A stretch of DNA of 64,000 nucleotides from positions 206,225 to 270,224 of the forward strand of contig NZ_LMEW01000035.1 in NCBI RefSeq assembly GCF_001426525.1, given 5' to 3'. Shown in pieces: positions 33,409 to 40,816 of this stretch; position 1 is the first letter of the stretch, and the number at the start of each line of letters is the position of its first letter. The position numbers and the translations under genes were made by a program. The stretch comes from Massilia sp. Root133. Lineage in GTDB: Bacteria > Pseudomonadota > Gammaproteobacteria > Burkholderiales > Burkholderiaceae_D. Below the pieces are notes generated by a model, which searched no databases, had not been told where the DNA came from, and saw only the letters and a program-made list of their open reading frames with translations.

Positions 33409-34308
33409 TCAAGGTGCCACGACTTGCCGGAAGCGCCGCGGCGACGTGCCCGTCGCGGCCCGGAAGCGATGGCCGAAGTGCGACAGGTCCGCATAACCGC
33501 ACAGGTCGGCGACCTGCTGCAAGGGCAGGGTGGTGGTCTTCAACAGCGTGCGGGCCTGCTCGAGGCGGCGCCCGGCGATCCAGGCCGACGGCGGCATGCC
33601 GAACGAGACGCGGAACATGCGCGCCAGGTGGAACTCCGACAGGCAGGCCACCTGCGCCAGCGTGCCGAGCGTGATGGGTTGTGCCAGGTTCGCGTCGATG
33701 TAGTCGGCGAGGCGGCGGCGCAGCAGCGGCGCGAGGCCGCCCTTGAGCCGCAGTTCGCGCCGCAGCACGCCTTGTGAGCGCAGCAGTTCGCTCAGCGCGT
33801 CGTGGGTGATCTCGTTGGCGCGCAGCAGATGGTCGGCGCCTTCCCACGGCGTCGCGATCAGCGACTGGCACAGGCGCAGCAGGGCGGGACTTTCGAAGTA
33901 GGTGCGGTCGGCGAGCGTGATCTCGCGCGGTTCGCGGTCCAGCTCCACCACGGCCCGGCGCGTGAAATGCTCCGGCATGAAGTACACGTGCAGCAGGCGC
34001 AGATGGTCGCGCACCACCCATTCCGATTCATGGTCGTCCGGCAGCGTGCACAGGCGCAGCGGCGCGCCGTACTGCCTGTGCATGCCGCTGCGTTCCGTGC
34101 GGTAGCCGCCGCCCAGGTAGCAGGAGAGGGTGTGGTGGCCGGGCCGGTCGTACACGGTCAGCGCTTCACGGGTGTCGCGCTGCCAGATCGCCGCGGCCAT
34201 GCCGTCGCCCAGCCACACGAAGCGTTCGAGCGTGGCGTCGGTGCCGCACATGGTGTCGAAGACGGCGTGCGCGACGGAAGAGGGGCGGGGAGCGGGATGG
34301 GAGAGCAT
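33409..34308 (-). CDS. AraC-family transcriptional regulator
   Basis: 299 residues from MLSHPAPRP. The C-terminal third (about 200-299) holds two helix-turn-helix motifs of the AraC/XylS type: LGTLAQVACLSEFHLARMFR and LQQVADLCGYADLSHFGHRFR, ending in ATGTSPRRFR. The N-terminal part is a cupin-like ligand domain. It is divergent from an EamA permease gene with about 100 nt between them, so it may control that gene. An in-frame start 15 codons upstream (34353) is less likely. Confidence 0.9.
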   Translation of the reverse strand: MLSHPAPRPSSVAHAVFDTMCGTDATLERFVWLGDGMAAAIWQRDTREALTVYDRPGHHTLSCYLGGGYRTERSGMHRQYGAPLRLCTLPDDHESEWVVRDHLRLLHVYFMPEHFTRRAVVELDREPREITLADRTYFESPALLRLCQSLIATPWEGADHLLRANEITHDALSELLRSQGVLRRELRLKGGLAPLLRRRLADYIDANLAQPITLGTLAQVACLSEFHLARMFRVSFGMPPSAWIAGRRLEQARTLLKTTTLPLQQVADLCGYADLSHFGHRFRAATGTSPRRFRQVVAP

Positions 34309-34409
34309 GCGAAAAAGTCTAGCATTCTTCCGCAGGCCGTACCGACAGGGCATCGGAAAAGCGCAAGACCAGACAAGTCCGCGCCGCCGGCCGCGCGCAT
34401 CATGGCAGC

Positions 34410-35321
34410 ATGAATATCTTCCTTTACCTGCTCACCGTCGTCATCTGGGGCACCACCTGGATCGCGATCAAGTTCCAGCTCGGCGTCGTCCCGGCCCCGG
34501 TGTCGATCGCCTACCGTTTCTGGATCGCCGCCGCCGTGCTGTTCCTGTTCCTGCTCGCCACGCGCCGGCAAGTGTGGCCGCCGCGCCAGGCATGGCGCTA
34601 CCTGCTCGCGCAGGGCATCGCCCTGTTCTGCTGTAATTTCCTGTGCTTTTATTACGCCAGCCAGTGGGTGCCGAGCGGCCTGGTGGCCGTGGTCTTTTCG
34701 ACCGCGCCGATCTGGAACGCGGTCAACCTGCGCCTTTTCATGGGGCGTCCGATCCGGCGCGAGGTGCTGGTCGGTTCCTTGCTCGGCCTGTCCGGGATCG
34801 CGCTGCTGTTCCTGCCGCAGATGCAGGGCCACTGGAACGACCACGGCATGCTGCTCGGCCTGGGCCTGTCACTGCTGGGCACCGTGTGCTTTTCGACGGG
34901 GAATCTGCTGTCGAGCCGCATGCAGGCGCTCGGCCTGACGCCGCTGCTGACCAATACCTGGGCCATGCTGATCGGCTCGACCATCGTCGGTGGCGGCGCA
35001 TGGTTGCTGGGCATGCCGTTCACGCTGGATGCCAGCCCGCGCTACCTGGGCGCGCTGTTCTATCTCGCCGTCCCCGGTTCCGTCATCGCATTCACGGCGT
35101 ACCTGGTGCTGGTCGGGCGCATCGGGCCGGACCGCGCGGCCTACTCGACGGTGCTGTTTCCCGTCGTCGCGTTGAGCGTATCGACCGTGCTCGAGGGGTA
35201 TCACTGGACGTTGCCGGCCTTCGGCGGCGTCGCGCTGGTCCTCGGCGGCAACCTGCTGGCTTTCAGGAAGCCGGCTGCCGCCGCCGCGCCAGGGATCAGG
35301 ACCGCTTCAAGTTGCCGATGA
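34410..35321 (+). CDS. EamA/DMT-family permease
   Basis: 303 residues with ten hydrophobic helices in two EamA repeats. It starts MNIFLYLLTVVIWGTTWIAI, the classic first helix, with VPAPVSIAYRFWIAA after it and a second repeat from about residue 150. Such proteins export amino acids or other small metabolites across the inner membrane; the substrate is unknown. Its last 26 bases overlap the end of the convergent udk gene. Confidence 0.92.
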   Translation: MNIFLYLLTVVIWGTTWIAIKFQLGVVPAPVSIAYRFWIAAAVLFLFLLATRRQVWPPRQAWRYLLAQGIALFCCNFLCFYYASQWVPSGLVAVVFSTAPIWNAVNLRLFMGRPIRREVLVGSLLGLSGIALLFLPQMQGHWNDHGMLLGLGLSLLGTVCFSTGNLLSSRMQALGLTPLLTNTWAMLIGSTIVGGGAWLLGMPFTLDASPRYLGALFYLAVPGSVIAFTAYLVLVGRIGPDRAAYSTVLFPVVALSVSTVLEGYHWTLPAFGGVALVLGGNLLAFRKPAAAAAPGIRTASSCR

Positions 35322-35937
35322 CGCTCGCCACCTTGGTGGTGATGACGTCGACCGCGGGATCATTCGCGCCGTGGGGGAGGATGACGTCGGCGTAGCGCTT
35401 GGTCGGCTCGATGAACTGCTTGTGCATCGGGCGGACCGTTTCGAGGTACTGGTTGACGATGCTGTCCATCGTGCGGCCGCGTTCCGCGATATCGCGCTGC
35501 ATGCGGCGGATGAAGCGGACGTCGGCCGCGGTGTCGACGAAGATCTTCAGCGACATCATGTCGCGCAGGTCCGCGTCGTACAGGGCAAACAGGCCTTCGA
35601 TCACGATGACCGGGGCCGGTTTCACGGGGATCGTTTTCGTGGAGCGGTTGTCGATCGTGAAGTCGTACTCCGGCATCGCGATCGTTTCGCCGTTGCGCAG
35701 CGCCTGGACGTGCTGGACCAGCAACGGCCAGTCGAACGCTTGCGGGTGGTCGTAATTCTGCTTGCGGCGGACTTCCGGGGTGAGGTCGGACTGGTCGCGG
35801 TAGTAATCGTCCTGCATCACGACCGAGACCATCTCGGTGCCGAACGACGCCAGCACCTGCTGGGTCACCGTCGACTTGCCGCTGCCGCTGCCGCCGGCGA
35901 CGCCAATGACGAACGGCTGGAAAGGAATCTGGTTCAT
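35296..35937 (-). CDS. udk: Uridine/cytidine kinase
   Basis: Phosphorylates uridine and cytidine in nucleotide salvage. 213 residues, normal length. Walker A GVAGGSGSGKST is at 12-23, DDYYRDQSDL supplies the catalytic Asp region, and the NYDHPQAFDW nucleoside-binding segment and RRMQRDIAERGRT lid are conserved. The 3' end overlaps the EamA gene on the other strand by 26 bp. Confidence 0.95.
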   Translation of the reverse strand: MNQIPFQPFVIGVAGGSGSGKSTVTQQVLASFGTEMVSVVMQDDYYRDQSDLTPEVRRKQNYDHPQAFDWPLLVQHVQALRNGETIAMPEYDFTIDNRSTKTIPVKPAPVIVIEGLFALYDADLRDMMSLKIFVDTAADVRFIRRMQRDIAERGRTMDSIVNQYLETVRPMHKQFIEPTKRYADVILPHGANDPAVDVITTKVASVIGNLKRS

Positions 35938-36136
35938 CCCTGCATGATACCGGAGTGGTGCAGGGACTGACAGGGCCGGTACGGCCAGCTTCTCCCCATC
36001 ACCTTCCGCATCAAGTCATCATTGTATTGACAATGACTCATTTCTGTTGCAACGTCGCAACCAGTACATAATGATCTGTCGGGAAATTGTACTCTTGGTC
36101 GAAATCGCTCGACCGTTAAACGAATCTCGTGGATGA

Positions 36137-36178
36137 TTAACATTATGTAGGAGTGATCCTACGTTGAATAAATGTTAA
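36137..36178. promoter_or_regulatory. Nested inverted repeats upstream of the Nudix-like gene
   Basis: TTAACATT (36137-36144) and AATGTTAA (36171-36178) form an 8-bp inverted repeat. Between them GTAGGA (36147-36152) and TCCTAC (36157-36162) form a second one with a 4-nt loop. They lie 39-80 nt upstream of the gene, in a 279-nt AT-rich intergenic region that otherwise holds no gene. The TTAACATT half-site recurs upstream of the GGDEF gene at 43751. Confidence 0.5.
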
Positions 36179-36216
36179 GCATACGCAGTGAATCACGCAC
36201 TGCAAGCGAGGTAAAG

Positions 36217-36759
36217 ATGGCGAATTTCCAAAGTACGTCGACGGCCGGTTCCGACCTCGTCAGGCGGCCGAGCTGGGTCGTACCAGCCCGTGGAAGCTGG
36301 CAGGGCATTGCCGCTTGCGCGATCGTGCTTGCCGAGGACACGGGCCGCGTGCTCGTCAAGCAATGTATTCCTGCGGATGGCGCGGGCCCCGAGTGGGGGA
36401 CATGGACGGCAGACGTCCTCGCCGGGCAGTCGCCGTTGCAGGTCGCGATCAACACGATCGCCGAGCGCTGCGCGTATGAAGGCGATCTCGCGTTGAGCCG
36501 CCTCACGCCGTTTTCCGATGCGCGCTTCTTCGTCCAGCACAACTACGTCGCCGTCGTACCGCAGGAGTTCGAACCGCGCCTGGGTGACGGATGCCTGGGG
36601 TATCAATGGTGCGAGCTGGACCGGCTGCCCCAGCCGTTGTCGCCGGCGCTGGCCCATCTGCTCGACAGGTCGGGCAGCGATGTCCGCGCCATGGCCGATC
36701 TGTACAAGGGCATCCACGGCCTGGCCGGCACGTTCGATCCTCTGCGGTTCGAGGACTGA
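36217..36759 (+). CDS. Nudix-fold protein with degenerate Nudix box
   Basis: 180 residues. The fold reads as Nudix: QGIAACAIVLAEDTGRVLV (in two parts), EWGTWTADVLAGQSPLQVAINTIAERC where the box should be, FFVQHNYVAVVP, and YQWCELDRLPQPLSPALAHLL, the usual Nudix C-terminal segment. The box itself (GX5EX7REUXEEXGU) has lost the glutamates that bind metal, so pyrophosphohydrolase activity is doubtful. It may be a ligand-binding or regulatory relative. The ATG is preceded by GAGG. Two inverted repeats lie upstream. Confidence 0.55.
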   Translation: MANFQSTSTAGSDLVRRPSWVVPARGSWQGIAACAIVLAEDTGRVLVKQCIPADGAGPEWGTWTADVLAGQSPLQVAINTIAERCAYEGDLALSRLTPFSDARFFVQHNYVAVVPQEFEPRLGDGCLGYQWCELDRLPQPLSPALAHLLDRSGSDVRAMADLYKGIHGLAGTFDPLRFED

Positions 36760-36780
36760 GGAATTCGCTTTCCGGTGCAA

Positions 36781-37029
36781 TCAGTACCTTGCGTCCTGGC
36801 TGTGCTTGTACCGACGGTACGTTCCAGCAACCTCGGAGGCGATCAGTAGCACGCCCGCCAGCAGGAACGCGTATTTCAGTTGCCACGGGACCGCGGTCGG
36901 CAAGACCTTGTCGAACAGCAGGAAGATGGCGAAACATGCGGACCAGGCGGCGTCCATCCAGCGTCGCGACAGAAGGGCAATAAGCGCCGACAGTGCCAGG
37001 CATACCATCGGCCAGTCGTTCCAGTGCAT
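36781..37029 (-). CDS. Small membrane protein
   Basis: 82 residues with three hydrophobic segments (WPMVCLALSALIALLS, AAWSACFAIFLLFDKV and LKYAFLLAGVLLIASEVAG) and a charged tail RRYKHSQDARY. The start at MHWNDW has GGAG upstream; a longer in-frame form to 37071 is less likely. No family recognised. Confidence 0.6.
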   Translation of the reverse strand: MHWNDWPMVCLALSALIALLSRRWMDAAWSACFAIFLLFDKVLPTAVPWQLKYAFLLAGVLLIASEVAGTYRRYKHSQDARY

Positions 37030-37186
37030 GTCGTCTCCATTCACCTCAAGGTGCGCCGGCCCGCGTCTCACGGCTGGCTTCGGCGCTTGTTGTTATGCGG
37101 CGGCACTTCCAAGGCGTCCACGGGTGGAATGATCTTGCCGAAGCGCCAGCATGGCTCATGCGGCGCCGCGAAGGATCGCGCGGGCA

Positions 37187-37687
37187 TCAGCGGTCGATGG
37201 CAGCGGCAAGCCGGCTCGCGCGTTGCGCCGACTGCGCATCGGCCGCCGGGAATTGCAGCGCGAACGACAAGACCTGCGGCGGCTTGTCGTCCGGCGTGAC
37301 GTGGACTTCGTAATAGACGGGCTTGCCGTCGCCGGCGGTGGAGGCGTAGCGGAACTGGACGGACTTCTGGACGCCGAACAGGACGTTTTTCCGCGGCGGC
37401 ACCTGCAGGCGGATGGTTTTTCCTTCCAGCGGCCGGGTCACCGGCTGCATCGTCGAGAATCCGCCGACAGTGTCATCGATCCGCTTCAGCGTGTGCGCGG
37501 TCGCCGCGGTATCCTTCGTCACTTCCGGTGAGAACAGGGCGGCGGCCTCCTGGAAGCGCTGGTGCTGGAGTGCGGCGACGAACCTGGCGGCTGCCGCGGC
37601 GCGGCCCGCGTCGTCGTACGCGCTTGCGTGGGATACCAGGGACGTGCAGAGCGCGAGGGCGCCGAAGGCCGCTGAACGGAATCGCAT
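37187..37687 (-). CDS. Secreted protein, DUF3887-like domain
   Basis: 166 residues. A signal peptide (RFRSAAFGALALCTSLVSHASA) is followed by ARFVAALQHQRFQEAAALFSPEV, a helix pair that resembles the start of small secreted NTF2-like (DUF3887-type) domains, then a beta-rich part (VQFRYASTAGDGKPVYYEVHVTPD). No catalytic residues are evident. The start MRFRS was chosen to give a clean signal peptide. It lies downstream of yjbQ on the same strand, 86 nt apart. Confidence 0.62.
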   Translation of the reverse strand: MRFRSAAFGALALCTSLVSHASAYDDAGRAAAAARFVAALQHQRFQEAAALFSPEVTKDTAATAHTLKRIDDTVGGFSTMQPVTRPLEGKTIRLQVPPRKNVLFGVQKSVQFRYASTAGDGKPVYYEVHVTPDDKPPQVLSFALQFPAADAQSAQRASRLAAAIDR

Positions 37688-37773
37688 GGTCGATGGGGGT
37701 GTCGTTGACGAGCTTGCAGGATACCCGTTTGCACTCGCAAGAATTCCTCGGAATCTCACCGGAATGCCGTGAC

Positions 37774-38190
37774 TCAGTCCCCCAGCACCGTCACGACCAC
37801 CTTGCGCCGATGCTCCGCCACCCGATGCTCCCACAAATACATCCCCTGCCACGTCCCGAGCATCAGCCGCCCGTCGCCGACGGGCACCGTCACGAACGTG
37901 GACGTCAGCATCGTGCGCGCATGCGCCGCCATGTCGTCCGGTCCTTCCGTATCGTGGTGGTACGCGGGATCACCGTCCGGCACCAGGCGCCGGATGATGG
38001 TTTCCAGGTCGTGGCGCACGTCCGGGTCGGCGTTTTCGGTGATCAGGAGTGAACAGCTCGTGTGCTGCACGAACACGTGCGCGAGGCCGCAGCGGATGCC
38101 CGAGCGGGTGACGACGTCGGCGACGGCCGCAGTGATGTCGCGGCTGCCGCGGCCGAACGTGTTGAATTCGAGGGTGGACTGATAGGACAT
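37774..38190 (-). CDS. yjbQ: YjbQ/UPF0047 family protein
   Basis: 138 residues of the UPF0047 family, annotated as a secondary thiamine-phosphate synthase enzyme because E. coli YjbQ can replace ThiE weakly. Conserved signatures are HVFVQHTSCSLLITENADPDV with metal-type His and Cys, YHHDTEGPDDMAAHAR and GTWQGMYLWEHR. The start codon lies in one arm of a hairpin whose loop holds the AAGGAG site. It follows the HDOD gene by 39 nt on the same strand. Confidence 0.92.
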   Translation of the reverse strand: MSYQSTLEFNTFGRGSRDITAAVADVVTRSGIRCGLAHVFVQHTSCSLLITENADPDVRHDLETIIRRLVPDGDPAYHHDTEGPDDMAAHARTMLTSTFVTVPVGDGRLMLGTWQGMYLWEHRVAEHRRKVVVTVLGD

Positions 38191-38216
38191 GGTCGGCTCC
38201 TTGCAGATCCGACCAT
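38189..38216 (-). promoter_or_regulatory. Hairpin covering the yjbQ start codon
   Basis: ATGGTCGG (38189-38196) and CCGACCAT (38209-38216) are a perfect 8-bp inverted repeat. In the yjbQ mRNA the 3' arm runs into the AUG, and the AAGGAG ribosome site lies in the 12-nt loop. It could slow initiation unless opened, or be a chance repeat. Confidence 0.45.
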
Positions 38217-38229
38217 GCTACACGATCGT

Positions 38230-39036
38230 TCAGGGTTCGGCCGAGAACGACGCATGCGACGGAAAGCGCACCGACATCCATTCGCGCGACAGGCGCAGCG
38301 TGTCGACCACTTCGGCCGGCAGGGTGTCGAGGATCGCGGGGTCGTCGCTGGGCGTGTCGGCCAGCAGGCTGGCCAGGTGGATGATGCCGCCCAGCTGGCA
38401 GAACGGGTGCGCCGCCATCGGGTCGGACGAGTTCTCCAGCGCACGCACGATCTTGTCGGGGAAGTTCCAGCGCCGTCCCAGTTCCGCCGTGATCTCGCCT
38501 TCCGACAGGCCCAGCAGGCGCTGCTCGCGTTCCCAGCGGCCGCCCGGCAGGTGCGGCAGCTGCTCGATCGCGGCGAAGGTCGTCGGGTCCACCTGGTAGA
38601 CCAGCAGTTCGCCCAGGCGCAGCATCATGCCGGCCAGCCAGGCTTCGCTGCCGTCCAGGCCGATGCCGCCCGCGAGCCATTTCGCGTAGCCGGCGCAGGC
38701 CATGCTGCTTTTCCAGAACTCGTCCGAATCCAGGCCGGGCAGGGCGGGAAAGGCGTCGGAGAAGCACGTGGCCAGCGCCAGCGTGCGGATGTGGGCCATG
38801 CCCGCGAGGGAGATCGCCTCGTCGAGCGAGCTGACGTTGCGGCGCGAACCGAAGCGGGCGCTGTTCGCCAGGCGCATCAGCTTGGCCGTCAGGGCAGGGT
38901 CGCGCGCGATGATCGCCGCCACGTTCCTGGCGGATGCGTCGTCGTCATCGAGGGTTTCGATCAGGGCATGGGCCACTGCGGAGATCGTGGGCAGTTTGAC
39001 GTCGTCAAACAATGTCGTGAGGCTAATCATGGGCAT
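38230..39036 (-). CDS. HDOD-domain signalling protein
   Basis: 268 residues consisting of one HDOD domain (about residues 12-215), related to HD phosphodiesterases but without the HD metal residues. LPTISAVAHALIETL, DPALTAKLMRLANSARFG and SLDEAISLAGMAHIRTLAL are typical. Such proteins take part in stress, motility and c-di-GMP signalling as protein-binding modules. No receiver, GGDEF or EAL domain is attached. A second Met two codons in (39030) is an alternative start. Confidence 0.88.
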   Translation of the reverse strand: MPMISLTTLFDDVKLPTISAVAHALIETLDDDDASARNVAAIIARDPALTAKLMRLANSARFGSRRNVSSLDEAISLAGMAHIRTLALATCFSDAFPALPGLDSDEFWKSSMACAGYAKWLAGGIGLDGSEAWLAGMMLRLGELLVYQVDPTTFAAIEQLPHLPGGRWEREQRLLGLSEGEITAELGRRWNFPDKIVRALENSSDPMAAHPFCQLGGIIHLASLLADTPSDDPAILDTLPAEVVDTLRLSREWMSVRFPSHASFSAEP

Positions 39037-39255
39037 CTTTCGTCATCCAGCGTCGTCGGTCCGACGCGACCGATTCAGTGTACGCCGCGCTGCTATTGCC
39101 CTATCGAATTTTTTTCGTCCTCACGGGCAATTTGTTGCTGATGCGCCTGCTCAGAACATCAAGCTTGAATTTGTAACAAAGAAAAACAAATGTAAAGGCA
39201 AGCCAGGCATGTACATGGGGTATGGTTGCAGGTTCTTCTAATAACGAGAGACACC

Positions 39256-39699
39256 ATGAATCTGAAGCCTGCCTTTGCCTGCACCGCCATCCTTGTCGCC
39301 GTCCTGAGCCTTGCCGGTTGCGGCGGTGGTGGTGGTGGGTCGTCCTCCAGCACCGTCGTCGTGGCCAATCCGTCCCAGTTCAGCGCGACGGATGTCGTGC
39401 TGGGCACCGGTACCGAAGCGGCCACCGGCAAGACGGCCACCGTGACCTATACCGGCTGGCTGTACAGCGACACGGCGACGGACCACAAGGGCACGCAGTT
39501 CGACACCGGCACGTTCTCGTTCACGCTCGGGGCGAACCAGGCGATCGCCGGCTTCGACCAGGGCGTGACGGGCATGAAGGTGGGCGGCAAGCGCACCTTG
39601 CTGATTCCATCCAGCCTGGGCTACGGGGCGAGCGGGAACGGCGCGATTCCCGCGAATGCCGGGCTGGTGTTCGATGTGGCGCTGACGGCGGTGCAGTAA
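39256..39699 (+). CDS. FKBP-type peptidyl-prolyl isomerase, lipoprotein
   Basis: 147 residues from MNLKPAF. A signal with lipobox VLSLAGC (C22), a Gly6 run and a short Ser stretch tether one FKBP domain. TATVTYTGWLYSD, GTQFDTG, FTLGANQAIAGFDQGVTGMKVGG and LIPSSLGYGASG carry the family core, with FKBP-fold residues for proline isomerisation. It probably assists folding of exported proteins at the membrane. An in-frame ATG ten codons earlier would place charged residues before the signal and was rejected. Confidence 0.92.
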   Translation: MNLKPAFACTAILVAVLSLAGCGGGGGGSSSSTVVVANPSQFSATDVVLGTGTEAATGKTATVTYTGWLYSDTATDHKGTQFDTGTFSFTLGANQAIAGFDQGVTGMKVGGKRTLLIPSSLGYGASGNGAIPANAGLVFDVALTAVQ

Positions 39700-39737
39700 G
39701 CGGAGCCGCAGGAGTCACGGTAAGTCAGTGTTTATCA

Positions 39738-39856
39738 CGTCGTCCCCGCGCAGGCGGGGACCCAGGTTTTCAGACGCGCCGCAGCGCTGGCAAAATTGGC
39801 CCCCCGCCTCCGCGGGGGCGACGTAGAATTGGCCCCCCGCCTGCGCGGGGGCGACG
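39738..39856. repeat. Intergenic REP-like element with internal tandem 33-bp repeat (copy 3)
   Basis: Starts CGTCGTCCCCGCGCAGGCGG, the same end as the 126-bp elements, but its right part is different: a 33-bp unit beginning AATTGGCCCCCCGCCT occurs twice in tandem (39794-39826 and 39827-39859) with one mismatch. Each unit contains a GC-rich palindrome and ends GGGGGCGACGTAG. It lies between the FKBP gene and the esterase gene, both ending here. Confidence 0.75.
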
Positions 39857-39876
39857 TAGTCAAGAGCGCGAGTCCG

Positions 39877-40797
39877 TCACGCCTTCGGCTTCAGGTAGCC
39901 GTGCATGCCGAGCCACCGCGCGAACGCATCGAACCACCCGGTGCTGGTGGTCGCCTTCTGGTACATGCCGAAGCCGTGTCCACCCTGTTCGAACAGGTGG
40001 AATTCGACGGGCCGCTTGGCCGCGCGCCAGCTGTCGACGAGGCCGAAGCCGCTGTTGCCGAACAGCGGATCGTCCGCCGCCAGCCCGACGAACAGCGGCG
40101 GCGCGTCGGCCGGCACCTTGACGGCGGCGAGCGGGCCGTAGATGTCGCCGATGAACGCGGGCTTCGCGTCCTGGCCGTACAGCGTCGTCGCCATCGTCAA
40201 CATCGCGCCGGCGGAAAAGCCCAGCATGCCGATGCGGTCCGGGTCCACGTGCCACGCGCCCGCCCGCGCGCGCACGAGCGCGAACGCGGCGCGCGCGTCG
40301 GCGATCTGCGGCGCCAGCGTCACGGCCGGATTATCGGTCGGCGGACGGTTCGGACGAGACGCGCCCGAGAACATCTTCGCCATCTCGTCCGCGAACGCAT
40401 CCATGTCCTGCGGGGTCTGGTTCAGCCGGTACTTCAGCACGAACGCGGCGACGCCCTTGTCGGCCAGCGCCTTCGCCACGTCCCAGCCCTCGTTGTTCAT
40501 CGACAGCGTACGGAAGCCGCCGCCCGGCGCGACGATCACGGCGGCGCCGGTCGCCTTCGCGGGGTCGGGCAGGAACGGCGTCAGGGTCGCGACCGTGACG
40601 TTGCGCGCGAAGACGCTGCCGTACTGGCTGTGCCAGCTCTCCTGCGCTTTCGCACCCGGCAGCGGACCCGTGTTCAGCACGATGGCGTTCGGTTGCGCGG
40701 GCGCCGCGATGGGCGTCATCTTGTCGTTCTGCGCGTGGGCGGGTGCCGCGAGCGCATAGGCGATGACGGTGGCAATCAACAGTCTGGTCTTCATCAT
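39877..40797 (-). CDS. Secreted alpha/beta hydrolase, acetyl-xylan-esterase-like
   Basis: 306 residues with a signal peptide (RLLIATVIAYALAAPAHA). The hydrolase core has VIVAPGGGFRTLSMNNEGWDVA (in two parts), the oxyanion region of BD-FAE/Axe-type carbohydrate esterases, MLGFSAGAMLTMAT with the nucleophilic Ser in GFSAG, PPLFVGLAADDPLF for the acid and GGHGFGM for the histidine. It follows the GH3 gene by 19 nt, with AAGGAG before its start, so it is in one operon. The pair suggests removal of acetyl groups and sugars from hemicellulose. Confidence 0.88.
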   Translation of the reverse strand: MMKTRLLIATVIAYALAAPAHAQNDKMTPIAAPAQPNAIVLNTGPLPGAKAQESWHSQYGSVFARNVTVATLTPFLPDPAKATGAAVIVAPGGGFRTLSMNNEGWDVAKALADKGVAAFVLKYRLNQTPQDMDAFADEMAKMFSGASRPNRPPTDNPAVTLAPQIADARAAFALVRARAGAWHVDPDRIGMLGFSAGAMLTMATTLYGQDAKPAFIGDIYGPLAAVKVPADAPPLFVGLAADDPLFGNSGFGLVDSWRAAKRPVEFHLFEQGGHGFGMYQKATTSTGWFDAFARWLGMHGYLKPKA

Positions 40798-40816
40798 GTA
40801 GTCTCCTTTGTTATGG

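Noticed and set aside
39794..39859. Tandem 33-bp repeats considered as a minimal CRISPR array
   Set aside because: The repeats are directly adjacent with no spacers, and no cas genes are present; they belong to a REP-like element.
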